Origin: Zymomonas sp.
GTDB lineage: Bacteria; Pseudomonadota; Alphaproteobacteria; Sphingomonadales; Sphingomonadaceae
Direction of reading: 5' to 3'
Assembly (NCBI RefSeq): GCF_020216885.1
Contig: NZ_JAIWON010000006.1
Coordinates: forward strand, 1 to 17,431
DNA: 17,431 nt
Both the position numbers and the translations under genes were made by a program. Below are positions 1 through 7,787 of this stretch, one piece after another (position 1 is the stretch's first letter; every line of letters starts with the position of its first letter). Below the pieces are notes generated by a model. That model worked only from the letters and a program-made list of their open reading frames with translations, did no database searches and was not told the DNA's origin.

Positions 1-229
1 CCTTATCTGTATTTGGCGACGCAGCGGCTGCTATTAAATTAGAAGCCGTAGTTTTTTTATCCGTAACAATTTTTTTTGTATCAGGAATAGATCCTGCCTG
101 GACAGAGTTAAGCATATCATCAAACGGATTAGCTTTATCCGCGTTCTGTACGCTAGTGGCGGGTGAAGCAGAGGCAGACGAGGCCGAAGAAGATCCAGCT
201 GAAGATAGAATTGGCGTGACATCTGTCAT
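1..229 (-). CDS. fliK: Probable flagellar hook-length control protein FliK, N-terminal part (cut by window edge)
   Basis: Only the first 76 codons are in the window; the frame stays open to position 2. The start ATG (227-229) overlaps the fliJ stop codon in an ATGA arrangement, so the two are probably translationally coupled. The visible protein begins MTDVTPILSSAGSSSASS and is rich in Ser, Ala and Thr, with no structured motif. The call rests mainly on position: in many bacteria fliK follows fliJ in the fliE-F-G-H-I-J-K order, and FliK N-termini are typically low in complexity and disordered. FliK is a secreted ruler that sets hook length and switches export specificity through its C-terminal domain, which lies outside the window. 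Another secreted flagellar protein at this position cannot be ruled out. Confidence 0.6.
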   Translation of the reverse strand, partial: MTDVTPILSSAGSSSASSASASPATSVQNADKANPFDDMLNSVQAGSIPDTKKIVTDKKTTASNLIAAAASPNTDK

Positions 230-651
230 AGTGCTTCACCTCTTTTAATGGGGCGCTGTCCGGTTATAGTTATCAGGCGACGCTCCTGCGTCTTCTGTAT
301 TTCTTCTTTTACGGCATCATGTAACTTTTTTGCGGTCTCATGCTGAATTTTTGTGTGAATTTTTTTCTGCCGCTGCCGCTCTACGACTGTTTGCGCCTGA
401 TCTAACATAGCTGTTAGATCTTTATAGGCTGTATCCAGACGCAACATCAGCTCTCCAGCATTTGCCATGGTCGCACCATTTACCCGACCCGTTACAGGCT
501 TTAATGAAGATTGTATTTCAGTTAACCGGTCAACAGAAGCGGACAAGCTATTAACCCGCCCTTGAGCACGCAGTAATTCATTCTGCGCCTGCAGATGTTG
601 GACATAGCGCACTTTGGCTATTCTTTTTCTGCGTGCAAGCTTCTGCGTCAT
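226..651 (-). CDS. fliJ: Flagellar export protein FliJ
   Basis: This is a 141-residue, highly charged and predominantly helical protein, as expected for FliJ. FliJ is the coiled-coil stalk of the flagellar export ATPase: it inserts into the FliI hexamer, contacts FlhA and helps recycle export chaperones. The basic N-terminus (MTQKLARRKRIAKVRYVQHL) is followed by long heptad-like stretches rich in Gln, Arg, Glu and Lys. Sequence alone identifies FliJ weakly because the family diverges fast. Its place directly after fliI, with an ATGA start/stop overlap at 648-651, makes the call secure. It is followed by another ATGA overlap with the probable fliK gene. Confidence 0.85.
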   Translation of the reverse strand: MTQKLARRKRIAKVRYVQHLQAQNELLRAQGRVNSLSASVDRLTEIQSSLKPVTGRVNGATMANAGELMLRLDTAYKDLTAMLDQAQTVVERQRQKKIHTKIQHETAKKLHDAVKEEIQKTQERRLITITGQRPIKRGEAL

Positions 652-1979
652 ACGGCAAACCTTTCCATCAAAGTCGCAATAGACGTGGTGAGATCAATTC
701 TCTCATTTTGCCCTTGGCGAATAAAGTCTAAAACATCATTGTGACGATTGATAGCTTCATCAATAGAAACATCTGTGCCGCTACGATAGGCACCCATTAA
801 GATAAGATCACGATTTTCTTCATAAACAGACCATAAACGGCGCAGATGGGCTGCTGCCTGTCTATGTCCAGGCGAAATAATATCGCTCATGACACGAGAA
901 AGCGACTTACCGAGATCAATAGCAGGAAAAACGCCTTGTTCTGCCAGTGAACGAGATAAGATAATGTGCCCGTCAACAATGGCTCGGGCGGTATCAACGA
1001 TTGGATCATCAGGATCATCACCATCAGCCAATACCGTATAAATAGCGGTAATCGCGCCTTTTGAATGAATATCGATACCCGCTCTTTCGACCAAGCGAGG
1101 AATAAGTCCTAAAGCTGAAGGTGGATAGCCTTTGATTGTCGGAGGTTCACCAAGTGACAGACCTACTTCCCGTTGTGCATGCGCAATACGAGTCAAACTG
1201 TCGATTAGTAAAAGAACATTTTTACCCTTCGCTCGAAAATATTCTGCGATCGCAGTTGCCCGCATTGCCGCCCTCAAGCGTAAAACTGGAGGATGGTCAG
1301 CAGGAACTGCCACGACAACACTTTTTGGCCGAACATCAGCACTAATTTTAGTTTCAACGAAATCGGTTACTTCACGCGACCGCTCTCCGATCAACCCCGT
1401 TACAATAACATCAGCCTTCGCGCCGGCAATCATCTGCCCCATCAGGACAGATTTACCAACCCCTGACCCGGCCATGATAGCAATTCTTTGCCCGACACCC
1501 GCAGTTAGCAAGGCATTGATTGCTCGAACGCCCATATCAAAAGGCTGCGTTACACGCCCTCGATTGAGAGGATTCCCCATTTTTCCGACCAATGGCCAAT
1601 ATTCGTCAGTAATAATAGGGCCTAAGTTATCAAGAGGCTCGCCCAACGCACCTATAATACGTCCCAATAGACCATCGCCAACATGGACAATACTTAACTG
1701 TCTATCCGGTTCAACTCTGGCTCCAGGATTATGAGGTGCATCAGCATCTAGCGCCATAAGCAACGTTGTATTGCCACGGAACCCAACCACTTCAGCACGT
1801 GACGATTGCCCATTGGCATCCATAATAAGAGCACCATGTCCAATAGGCATTGGAAAGCCCGTTGCTTCCAGCATCAAGCCATCATAGGCAACAAGCTTGC
1901 CAATCCACCGAGGTGTTCCTTCATCAATCGAGACATGGCCAAGAATACGTCCGGCATAGGCGGCTAGGCTTTCATTCAT
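648..1979 (-). CDS. fliI: Flagellum-specific ATP synthase-like export ATPase FliI
   Basis: FliI is the cytoplasmic ATPase of the flagellar type III export apparatus and is related to the F1-ATPase beta subunit. The 443-residue length is normal for the family. Residues 1 to about 100 form the N-terminal beta-barrel. The Walker A loop AGSGVGKS is at residues 170-177. GERSREV (198-204) carries the expected catalytic glutamate. The Walker B strand VLLLIDSLTR is at 255-264, followed by the conserved stretches GEPPTIKGYPPS and YTVLADGDDPDDPI. No key residue appears to be missing. The gene overlaps fliH upstream and fliJ downstream by ATGA junctions. FliH is expected to bind the N-terminus and hold the enzyme at FlhA. 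Confidence 0.97.
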   Translation of the reverse strand: MNESLAAYAGRILGHVSIDEGTPRWIGKLVAYDGLMLEATGFPMPIGHGALIMDANGQSSRAEVVGFRGNTTLLMALDADAPHNPGARVEPDRQLSIVHVGDGLLGRIIGALGEPLDNLGPIITDEYWPLVGKMGNPLNRGRVTQPFDMGVRAINALLTAGVGQRIAIMAGSGVGKSVLMGQMIAGAKADVIVTGLIGERSREVTDFVETKISADVRPKSVVVAVPADHPPVLRLRAAMRATAIAEYFRAKGKNVLLLIDSLTRIAHAQREVGLSLGEPPTIKGYPPSALGLIPRLVERAGIDIHSKGAITAIYTVLADGDDPDDPIVDTARAIVDGHIILSRSLAEQGVFPAIDLGKSLSRVMSDIISPGHRQAAAHLRRLWSVYEENRDLILMGAYRSGTDVSIDEAINRHNDVLDFIRQGQNERIDLTTSIATLMERFAV

Positions 1980-2728
1980 GCCTCTGCCCCCACTTCGACC
2001 AAAATCGCATCCAATTTTTCTAAAAGGCTTTTAGTACCATTTTCAATATAACCTTGGCTGGTTTCAAGACGCACGCTCCCTTCTGGCAAAGAAGAATCTT
2101 CTTTAATATCTACCGGCAATTCAACGCCGCCCAATCTTGAGATATCCGCAGGATTAAGGAACAGACAGCAAGGTTTCATTTCTTCAGTAATCATTGCTGC
2201 GACTGCATCGACTCGTTTTCTTAAACAGACAGCATCTATCGACACTTCACCTATAATCTGGTGAATCAGCCTATCAACGACATCTGCGAAGACAGAAGCT
2301 AAAGCTCGCGGAGGTTCGGCTTTTAACACTTCCAAATTGCGCGCTAATTGCCCGACAGCCTGTCGTTCTTCTTTGACTTCGATCAGCGCACTATTTCGTC
2401 CTTGCTGAAATCCTTGATCATAAGCTTCTTTTTTTATTGCTTCGATATCAATAGGTGGTGGCGGGATAACTTCGGCTTGAGGCTCCACTTCTTCTGTAAT
2501 TTCAGCTTTTTCTTTTTCTAGCGAAAGACTTTTTTTAGAAGATTCAGCTTCCTTTTCTTCTTCCATCAATTCTTCTGGGACTAGGCCGAAACGAACGACC
2601 CAAGGAATAAAGGGAGGCTTTGCCTTTTTTATCGCAACAAAAGGCATTTTTTCAGCAGAAGCGGATTCTTCTGGAACAATCGCTTGCGCTTCATAAGGTT
2701 GGATGTCTTGTCTGGGGTCATCAGACAT
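1976..2728 (-). CDS. fliH: Flagellar assembly protein FliH (export ATPase regulator)
   Basis: FliH dimers bind FliI and tether it to the C-ring and export gate. The protein has about 250 residues. Its N-terminal third is disordered, with a Glu/Lys-rich stretch and a short run of prolines. It is followed by AYDQGFQQGRNSA, which resembles the glycine-bearing helix typical of FliH, and then by a C-terminal domain. I place the start at the ATG at 2726-2728 (protein MSDDPRQD). A strong Shine-Dalgarno sequence, AAGGGGG (2735-2741), lies 6 bases from this ATG but directly abuts the in-frame ATG at 2732-2734, which would add only Met-Thr. Both starts overlap the end of fliG. The stop overlaps the fliI start. 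Confidence 0.88.
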   Translation of the reverse strand: MSDDPRQDIQPYEAQAIVPEESASAEKMPFVAIKKAKPPFIPWVVRFGLVPEELMEEEKEAESSKKSLSLEKEKAEITEEVEPQAEVIPPPPIDIEAIKKEAYDQGFQQGRNSALIEVKEERQAVGQLARNLEVLKAEPPRALASVFADVVDRLIHQIIGEVSIDAVCLRKRVDAVAAMITEEMKPCCLFLNPADISRLGGVELPVDIKEDSSLPEGSVRLETSQGYIENGTKSLLEKLDAILVEVGAEA

Positions 2729-3755
2729 AGTCATCCCCCTTGCCTAACATGATAGTGCCACTTTCTGCGAGTTTGCGGGCAATATTAAGAATTTGTTTTT
2801 GTGCATCTTGAACTTCGGATATCCGCATCGGGCCACGTTCAGCCATTTCATCTTCAATAGCCTCGGCAGCACGCTTAGACATACAACCAAGCATCCGCGA
2901 TTTGAGCTCTTCTTGTGCGCCTTTGAGAGCAACAACCAGAATATCGTTATCAATGGCTCTAAGCAGTGTGCCAAGGTTACGATCATCAAGATCATTAAGA
3001 TCATCAAAGACAAACATTTCGTCTTCGATAGCCCTTGCCAGCGACTTATCCATTTTAGAAACAGCTTTCATCAAGCGCTGTTCGCCATCGCTCATATTAT
3101 TGACGATCTGAGCCGCTTCAGCGGCGCCACCACGATGAGCGCCACCAATAGCATTAGCACCACCACCATTTGTCGAGCCGACTCTGGAGACCTGTCCCAG
3201 AAGCAGACGTTCAAGTTCTTCCAATGCTTCCACTGAAACAGTATCAAGGGTCGCAATACGATAAATGATATCCGGCTGGAGCGCATCGTCGAGTTGTTCC
3301 AGAACATCCGCAGCGACTACAGGGTCAAGGCAAGCCAAGACTAAAGCTGCAATCTGTGGATGCTCATTTTCAATCAATGTCGCGATAGTCCGCGCATCCA
3401 TCCATTTCAGGGTATCGAGAACCGTCGTATGGGCGACCGGTGTAATGCGCGCCATCACATTTTCGGCGCGTTCTTCACCCAAAGCCAATTCCATGATGCT
3501 GCGGATTTGTTTGTCAGCATCAAAACCAAGCGTTGTTCTAGCTCTTGCCCGTGTGGTGAAATTATCAAGGACGGTTTCGATTTGCCCTTGCGAGATATCC
3601 GAAACCGCAAACATGGCTTCACCCAAACGCTGGACTTCGTCGGGATCAAGACGGCTTAAAATCGAAGCTGCCTCTTCTTTCGACATCAGCATCATTAGAA
3701 TGGCTGCGGACTGAGTGCCGCTCAGTTCTTTTCTACTTTCGTTGTCATCAGCCAT
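2721..3755 (-). CDS. fliG: Flagellar motor switch protein FliG
   Basis: FliG forms the upper part of the C-ring: its N-domain binds FliF, the middle domain binds FliM and the C-domain meets the stator to produce torque. The 344-residue length is typical. The N-domain contains KEEAASILSRLDPDEV (26-41). The middle domain carries the FliM-binding EHPQ motif at 131-134. The hinge MFVF (247-250) precedes the charged torque helix region DDRNLGTLLRAIDNDILVVALKG (257-279). A glycine-rich linker, GGGANAIGGAHRGG (197-210), joins the middle and C-terminal parts and is looser than in E. coli. The ATG is preceded by GGAG about 8 bases upstream, inside fliF, which overlaps by 8 bases. Confidence 0.97.
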   Translation of the reverse strand: MADDNESRKELSGTQSAAILMMLMSKEEAASILSRLDPDEVQRLGEAMFAVSDISQGQIETVLDNFTTRARARTTLGFDADKQIRSIMELALGEERAENVMARITPVAHTTVLDTLKWMDARTIATLIENEHPQIAALVLACLDPVVAADVLEQLDDALQPDIIYRIATLDTVSVEALEELERLLLGQVSRVGSTNGGGANAIGGAHRGGAAEAAQIVNNMSDGEQRLMKAVSKMDKSLARAIEDEMFVFDDLNDLDDRNLGTLLRAIDNDILVVALKGAQEELKSRMLGCMSKRAAEAIEDEMAERGPMRISEVQDAQKQILNIARKLAESGTIMLGKGDDYV

Positions 3756-5616
3756 TGTGGTTCTCCAGCGATTTGAGGTCGGAACGCATCATGTCATGGA
3801 CAACCAAGGCTGCGCGGGCGGGGTCTTGTTTGACAAAATGTCGCACCAGATCAACCCTCGCTTTATAGCCCGGAGCAGCGTCAATCATATCAAGCGTGAT
3901 GGCATGGCTTCCGGCTTCTTCGGCGGGTTCCTCACCTTCGGCAATCAGGTTATCAATGTTGGTTGTTTCCAACTGTGGCAATGGATTTTCAGCCAGCCGT
4001 CTTCTTTCCGCTGCTTCGGCACGGGCTTTCAAGAAAGGCCGTGCGAAGCCAAAGATAACCAAGGCAGCGACCAAAAGAGCCGACAGATTGCGCGCGAGGA
4101 GCGGCACCCAACTATTTTGATACCAAGGCAGGCTAAAGACGCTGCCGCCCATGAAGTCAGAAGAGCTGATAGCCACCACGTCACCACGGGAAGCATCAAA
4201 ACCGATTGCCCCTTTAATCAGTTTTTCAAGCTGGGCTACCTGTTCAGGCGATGGGGGTTTACCGTGATTGATTTGGCGAAGCGCAATAGCCACGCTCACC
4301 CGCTTAACCGAACCGGTTGGATTACGAATAACCGAGACTTCGCGTCCTAATTCATAATAACGGTTGAAGTTTTCGGAGGTTCTGGATTGAGCCTGCTGTG
4401 CCGTTTCTGCCGGAACAGAACCCGGCGCACGCGCATTTTGGCCTTGTTGACCATTTTGAGCGTTTTGTTGTCCTTGGGCATTCTGTCCTTGCTGACCATT
4501 TTGGCCATTCTGGGCATTTTGCTGGTTATTCGGTTGAGCCGGTGGCTGTAAATTTGGCGGCGGGTTCTGGGTTGGGTTGGCAGGCGTTGGCGGCATATTA
4601 GACATAGCCCCCGGAATACCGCCATTCTGGTCGGGCCCGCCATCTTTGTTCCAGCTACCACTTTCGGAACGCAAAGAGCCTTCTTTTGGATAGCTTTCTC
4701 TGGTGGCCTGACTTTCCGTAAAATCAAGATCCGTATGGACTTCGGCTGTATAGTTATTTTCGCCCAGTAACGGCACCAGCAATTTATTCAAAGCATCCAT
4801 ATAACGGGCTTCGACGGTTTGCTGTAAGCGTAATTGGCGATCATAGATATCGTTATCGGCGTTAGAGGTGGCTGATAAAAGATGCCCTGCCTGATCGACA
4901 ACGGAGACTGCTTCTGGTGCCATCCCCGGCACAGAGGCTGCGACCAAATTTTGGATAGCCTGCACCTGTGCATTGGACAGGTTACGCCCCGTCATCAGTT
5001 TTAACATGACCGAAGCCGTGCCATGAACCTGTTCCCGAACAAAGGGGCTGGGCTGTGGTTCAGCGATATGGACTCTTGCCTGATTAACGACATCAATCGT
5101 TTCGATCGTGCGCGCAAGATCAACTTCACGCGCAGCCCGCAGTCTTTCGCCTTCAACAGCACGGCTGGCACCGAGTGGCAAAGAGCTGATAACATGATCG
5201 CCATCCGGTGCCGATTTCGGCAGGCCTTGCTGTGCCAACAGCATCCGCGCTTTATAATAGTCCTTTTCAGAGACTGTAATAACGCCATTACCGCGGTTGA
5301 TATTATAATGGATACCGCCGGTTTCCAAAGCGCTGGCAATAGAGGCACGATCAGCATCCCCTGCCCCCGGATAGAGATCCCGCTGGGGTGGTGCCGACAA
5401 TAAAAACCAGATCAACGCCCCGATTGCCGTCAGGCTGACCAATCCCATTAAAGGCAGGCTGCGTTTGATAGCGGGTTGCTGGACAAAGTCCTTCACCCGT
5501 TCGTAAATTTTATTTACGCGGTTATTATTGGCCAGAAAATTAGCCAAAGCGTTTGATGGTGCCGGAACGGCGACACTGCCCGCCGCATCATCCGGTGTAG
5601 GAACAACATCTGCCAT
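3748..5616 (-). CDS. fliF: Flagellar MS-ring protein FliF
   Basis: FliF is the inner-membrane protein whose rings form the MS ring, the platform for the rest of the basal body. The 622 residues include a first membrane helix at about 54-74, the periplasmic ring-building domains (for example residues 104-135 and 195-290, with MLLAQQGLPK and VPLLGENN), a second membrane helix at about 505-527 and a cytoplasmic tail. The tail ends in a FliG-binding segment (about 575-615). Between the ring domains lies a linker (about 335-400) that is first proline-rich and then an imperfect Gln/Asn/Gly repeat (about 356-395). The start lies 3 bases after the fliE stop and its ribosome-binding site is poor, so translation is probably coupled to fliE. 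Confidence 0.97.
   Translation of the reverse strand: MADVVPTPDDAAGSVAVPAPSNALANFLANNNRVNKIYERVKDFVQQPAIKRSLPLMGLVSLTAIGALIWFLLSAPPQRDLYPGAGDADRASIASALETGGIHYNINRGNGVITVSEKDYYKARMLLAQQGLPKSAPDGDHVISSLPLGASRAVEGERLRAAREVDLARTIETIDVVNQARVHIAEPQPSPFVREQVHGTASVMLKLMTGRNLSNAQVQAIQNLVAASVPGMAPEAVSVVDQAGHLLSATSNADNDIYDRQLRLQQTVEARYMDALNKLLVPLLGENNYTAEVHTDLDFTESQATRESYPKEGSLRSESGSWNKDGGPDQNGGIPGAMSNMPPTPANPTQNPPPNLQPPAQPNNQQNAQNGQNGQQGQNAQGQQNAQNGQQGQNARAPGSVPAETAQQAQSRTSENFNRYYELGREVSVIRNPTGSVKRVSVAIALRQINHGKPPSPEQVAQLEKLIKGAIGFDASRGDVVAISSSDFMGGSVFSLPWYQNSWVPLLARNLSALLVAALVIFGFARPFLKARAEAAERRRLAENPLPQLETTNIDNLIAEGEEPAEEAGSHAITLDMIDAAPGYKARVDLVRHFVKQDPARAALVVHDMMRSDLKSLENHNG
4432..4551 (-). repeat. 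Gln/Asn-rich imperfect tandem repeat inside fliF
   Basis: Residues 356-395 of FliF consist almost entirely of Gln, Asn, Gly and Ala in recurring units such as QNAQNGQ and QQGQNA. At the DNA level the same units recur (on the plus strand, blocks such as ttgttgaccattttg and ttgctgaccattttg), so it is a degenerate tandem array of codons. It sits in the linker between periplasmic ring domains, a region known to be variable and poorly ordered in FliF proteins. The array could change length by slippage or unequal recombination. Confidence 0.8.
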
Positions 5617-5619
5617 TTA

Positions 5620-5994
5620 TTACACCGACATATTCATAATGGTTTTATAGGCATCCATCAGGCGGTTACGCATTTGTAAGGTAGCCTGAAAAGCCACGGA
5701 AGCTTTTTGACGGCTTAACATAACCGAAGCGATGTCGGTTGTTTCGCCTTTCTGATAGGCATCCTGCGCTTCTGTGGACTGAATGTAGGAATCATTTACA
5801 CTCGACATGGCTTCATTGAGGGCATCATTAAAACTAAGGATACCCCCGCTTTTGCTGCCTTCCGAGACAGAGGCGATGCCCCCCGCATCCTTTGTCGCAG
5901 AAGTTGATAATCCGGCGGCATTTTTTAACGTGCTGGCACGCTGCAAAATGGCGTTTTGCATCTCTGTAAGGCTGGATGTATCAAGCGTGGTCAT
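5620..5994 (-). CDS. fliE: Flagellar hook-basal body complex protein FliE
   Basis: FliE is a small exported protein that joins the MS ring to the proximal rod. It has 124 residues. The C-terminal half matches the family well: NDALNEAMSSVNDSYIQSTE, then DIASVMLSRQKASVAFQATL and a final MRNRLMDAYKTIMNMSV. The N-terminal 55 residues are Ser/Ala-rich and less conserved. The ATG follows GGGG at a 6-base distance. It begins 73 bases after the end of the sigma-54 activator gene, on the same strand. I see no sigma-54 promoter in that gap, so it may be co-transcribed with the activator. It is followed 3 bases later by fliF. Confidence 0.95.
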   Translation of the reverse strand: MTTLDTSSLTEMQNAILQRASTLKNAAGLSTSATKDAGGIASVSEGSKSGGILSFNDALNEAMSSVNDSYIQSTEAQDAYQKGETTDIASVMLSRQKASVAFQATLQMRNRLMDAYKTIMNMSV

Positions 5995-6010
5995 AATTTT
6001 CCCCGAAGAT

Positions 6011-6027
6011 ATCGGTTATAATCCGAT
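6011..6027. repeat. Small inverted repeat between the activator gene and fliE
   Basis: ATCGG-N7-CCGAT lies about 17 bases upstream of the fliE start. The two 5-base arms match perfectly, and the sequence includes part of the fliE leader. It could be a weak operator or an mRNA hairpin in the leader. At this length it could also be chance. Confidence 0.35.
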
Positions 6028-6067
6028 TTTATTTTAATAGTTGAATAGCGACGAATAGAATGGCGTG

Positions 6068-7393
6068 TTATGAAGCGGCGCGCATATCGGCGAGCCGGTA
6101 TCGCAAGGTTCTTTCACTGATCCCCAGCCGTTGAGCGGCCTGACGACGGTGACCATTGGTAGCCAGCAAGGCTTCTTCAATAATCTTATGTTCTGCCGCG
6201 CGGGCGGCATCGGCCAGACCAAAAGAGATATTCTTTTTGCTGTGATTTTCGGCAGGAGGTGACATCATGCCGACCGGTTTATGATCCGATAGAGGCGGCA
6301 TCATATCAGCCGAGTCAATCAAGAGATCGCTGGCTTCGATACGTATCCCGCGATGCAACAGAATAGCCCGTTGCAAACAATTTTCGAGTTCGCGGACATT
6401 TCCCGGCCAGCTATGTTTTTGCAGAAGGTCAAGGGCGGTATTTGTCAGCCACGGGAAATCCGTATCAGCAGGCGCATGACGAAGCAGAAGAGCCGCCGCC
6501 AAAACGCGGATATCTTGTTTCCGCTGTGCCAAGGGCAGTAAAGTCACCGGCACAACATTGAGCCGCCAATAAAGATCAGCGCGGAAATTTTTTGCTGCCA
6601 CCTCTTGTGCCAAGTCACGGTTAGCCGCCGCAATAATTCTGACATTGATCGGACAAGGTTCAGAAGCCCCGATAGGGAGGACTTCTTGTTCTTGGAGAAC
6701 ACGCAACAGCTTGGCTTGCAATCCAAGCGGCAATTCCGAGACCTCATCTAATAAGAGCGTGCCGCCATTAGCCGAGCGGAAGAGGCCTTTGTTATCGGCC
6801 AATGCCCCCGTAAAGCTGCCCTTCGTATAACCGAAGAGCATGGCTTCCAGCATCGTTTCAGGCAAAGCAGCGCAATTAACTGGAATAAAAGCCTGATTAG
6901 CGCGGGGTGACATTTGATGAATAAAGCGAGCGAGGCCTTCTTTCCCAGTGCCGGTTTCACCCTGCACCAAGATGGTGGCATTACTATCTGCAATGCGTGC
7001 GGCGATATTTAACAGGTCAACGGTTTGTTTGTCCCCAACTGCTGGCCGTCCAGCGGGTCTGACCAATCCAGCGATCAGAGCAAAGCCGAAAGAGCCGTCC
7101 GAAGAACCAAAGCTGATTTCGGCAGGCTTCCCTGCCCGATGAAATTTTAGTTTGGGTAAATCTTCTCGGAAATGGATGAGAACGTCGCGTTGACCAGCTA
7201 AATGCCGTTCTTGTGGCGAAAGCAGACGGATAATAAAGGCTGAAGGTGTTTTCCCCAATGGAGCGCAGCTTAGCCCCAGACTGTTCAGCCATGGAGCCAA
7301 TGCAGGCATTTGTTCAGCCACAATTGGGCTGACACCTATAGCCGCATCTGCCAGACCATCGATCTGGCTTTGTTTTCCCCTGTTTTTTCCCAT
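6068..7393 (-). CDS. flbD: Sigma-54-dependent flagellar transcription activator (FlbD/FleQ type)
   Basis: This is an enhancer-binding protein that hydrolyses ATP to open sigma-54 promoters. Numbered from the start chosen here (441 residues), the AAA+ domain has Walker A GETGTGKE at 145-152, the sigma-54-contacting loop GSFTGA at 192-197 (the usual form is GAFTGA) and Walker B LLLDEVSE at 213-220. A Fis-type helix-turn-helix lies at about 401-436 (NGHRRQAAQRLGISERTLRY). The N-terminal ~120 residues resemble neither a phosphorylated receiver with its aspartate nor any domain I can name. The ATG at 7391-7393 has a GGCGGA ribosome-binding site and lies about 70 bases after a sigma-54 promoter. 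A longer open frame to 7624 would run through that promoter and is not used. The symbol is by analogy; fleQ or flrA-like are alternatives. Confidence 0.88.
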   Translation of the reverse strand: MGKNRGKQSQIDGLADAAIGVSPIVAEQMPALAPWLNSLGLSCAPLGKTPSAFIIRLLSPQERHLAGQRDVLIHFREDLPKLKFHRAGKPAEISFGSSDGSFGFALIAGLVRPAGRPAVGDKQTVDLLNIAARIADSNATILVQGETGTGKEGLARFIHQMSPRANQAFIPVNCAALPETMLEAMLFGYTKGSFTGALADNKGLFRSANGGTLLLDEVSELPLGLQAKLLRVLQEQEVLPIGASEPCPINVRIIAAANRDLAQEVAAKNFRADLYWRLNVVPVTLLPLAQRKQDIRVLAAALLLRHAPADTDFPWLTNTALDLLQKHSWPGNVRELENCLQRAILLHRGIRIEASDLLIDSADMMPPLSDHKPVGMMSPPAENHSKKNISFGLADAARAAEHKIIEEALLATNGHRRQAAQRLGISERTLRYRLADMRAAS

Positions 7394-7474
7394 CAGGATT
7401 TCCGCCTTCTTAAAAGGATGCTTCCATCCGCCGAATGCTGTTTTTACAGTCACCCGACCGTGATTGTTGGAAAA

Positions 7475-7489
7475 GCAAAAACTATGCCA
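7475..7489 (-). promoter_or_regulatory. Sigma-54 promoter for the flbD-fli operon
   Basis: Read on the minus strand the sequence is TGGCAT-AGTTT-TTGC, which matches the sigma-54 consensus TGGCAC/T-N5-TTGC at every defined position, with the invariant GG and GC correctly spaced. Transcription would begin near 7463, giving a leader of about 70 bases before the activator ATG at 7393. This implies that the activator may control its own operon. The site was found by eye; no expression data. Confidence 0.8.
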
Positions 7490-7580
7490 TTTTATTTTTG
7501 TTGTTTCGGCTTTACTGTCAAAAAACCTTTTGCGGCCTGAAATCAAGGAAGATTTTTTGACGAAATGTTGCTGGCTTATT

Positions 7581-7604
7581 GGGGTATATACCCCGTAATC
7601 GGGG
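7581..7604. promoter_or_regulatory. Perfect palindrome with second inverted repeat upstream of flbD (candidate operator or enhancer)
   Basis: Positions 7581-7594 read GGGGTATATACCCC, a perfect 14-base palindrome. Its right half also pairs with the next four G residues in CCCC-GTAATC-GGGG (7591-7604). The block stands out in AT-rich DNA about 100 bases upstream of the sigma-54 promoter, a normal distance for an activator or repressor site. Which protein binds is unknown. Confidence 0.5.
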
Positions 7605-7735
7605 CGATTTTGGAATATTTTCAAAGAGTTGGATGTATCAAAAGGACGCGATTAGTCAGATAAACCAAGCATTATTTAGGTGGGGAGGATTTTAAGCGTT
7701 TTTTAAAAGATAGCTCTATTTTGGATAAGGCTGAT

Positions 7736-7762
7736 TAAAAAATGACAGCTACGCTTTGATAA
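7736..7762 (+). promoter_or_regulatory. Possible sigma-28 promoter for flagellin
   Basis: TAAA, 15 bases, then TTTGATAA. The spacing and the TAAA and GATAA cores match the flagellar sigma-28 pattern TAAA-N15-GCCGATAA; the first three bases of the -10 box do not. It would give a leader of about 330 bases before the flagellin GTG, which is long. A second GATAA-like box (CGGGATAA, 7999-8006) is nearer but has no TAAA at the right distance. Confidence 0.35.
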
Positions 7763-7787
7763 GGTAAGAATGGGGTCGTCGAAACAC

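Noticed and set aside
34..222. 62-codon minus-strand frame at the left edge
   Set aside because: Out-of-frame shadow of the probable fliK, whose ATG overlaps the fliJ stop.
3715..4350. 211-codon plus-strand open frame opposite fliF
   Set aside because: Antisense to conserved fliF coding sequence; no ribosome-binding site or recognisable motifs.
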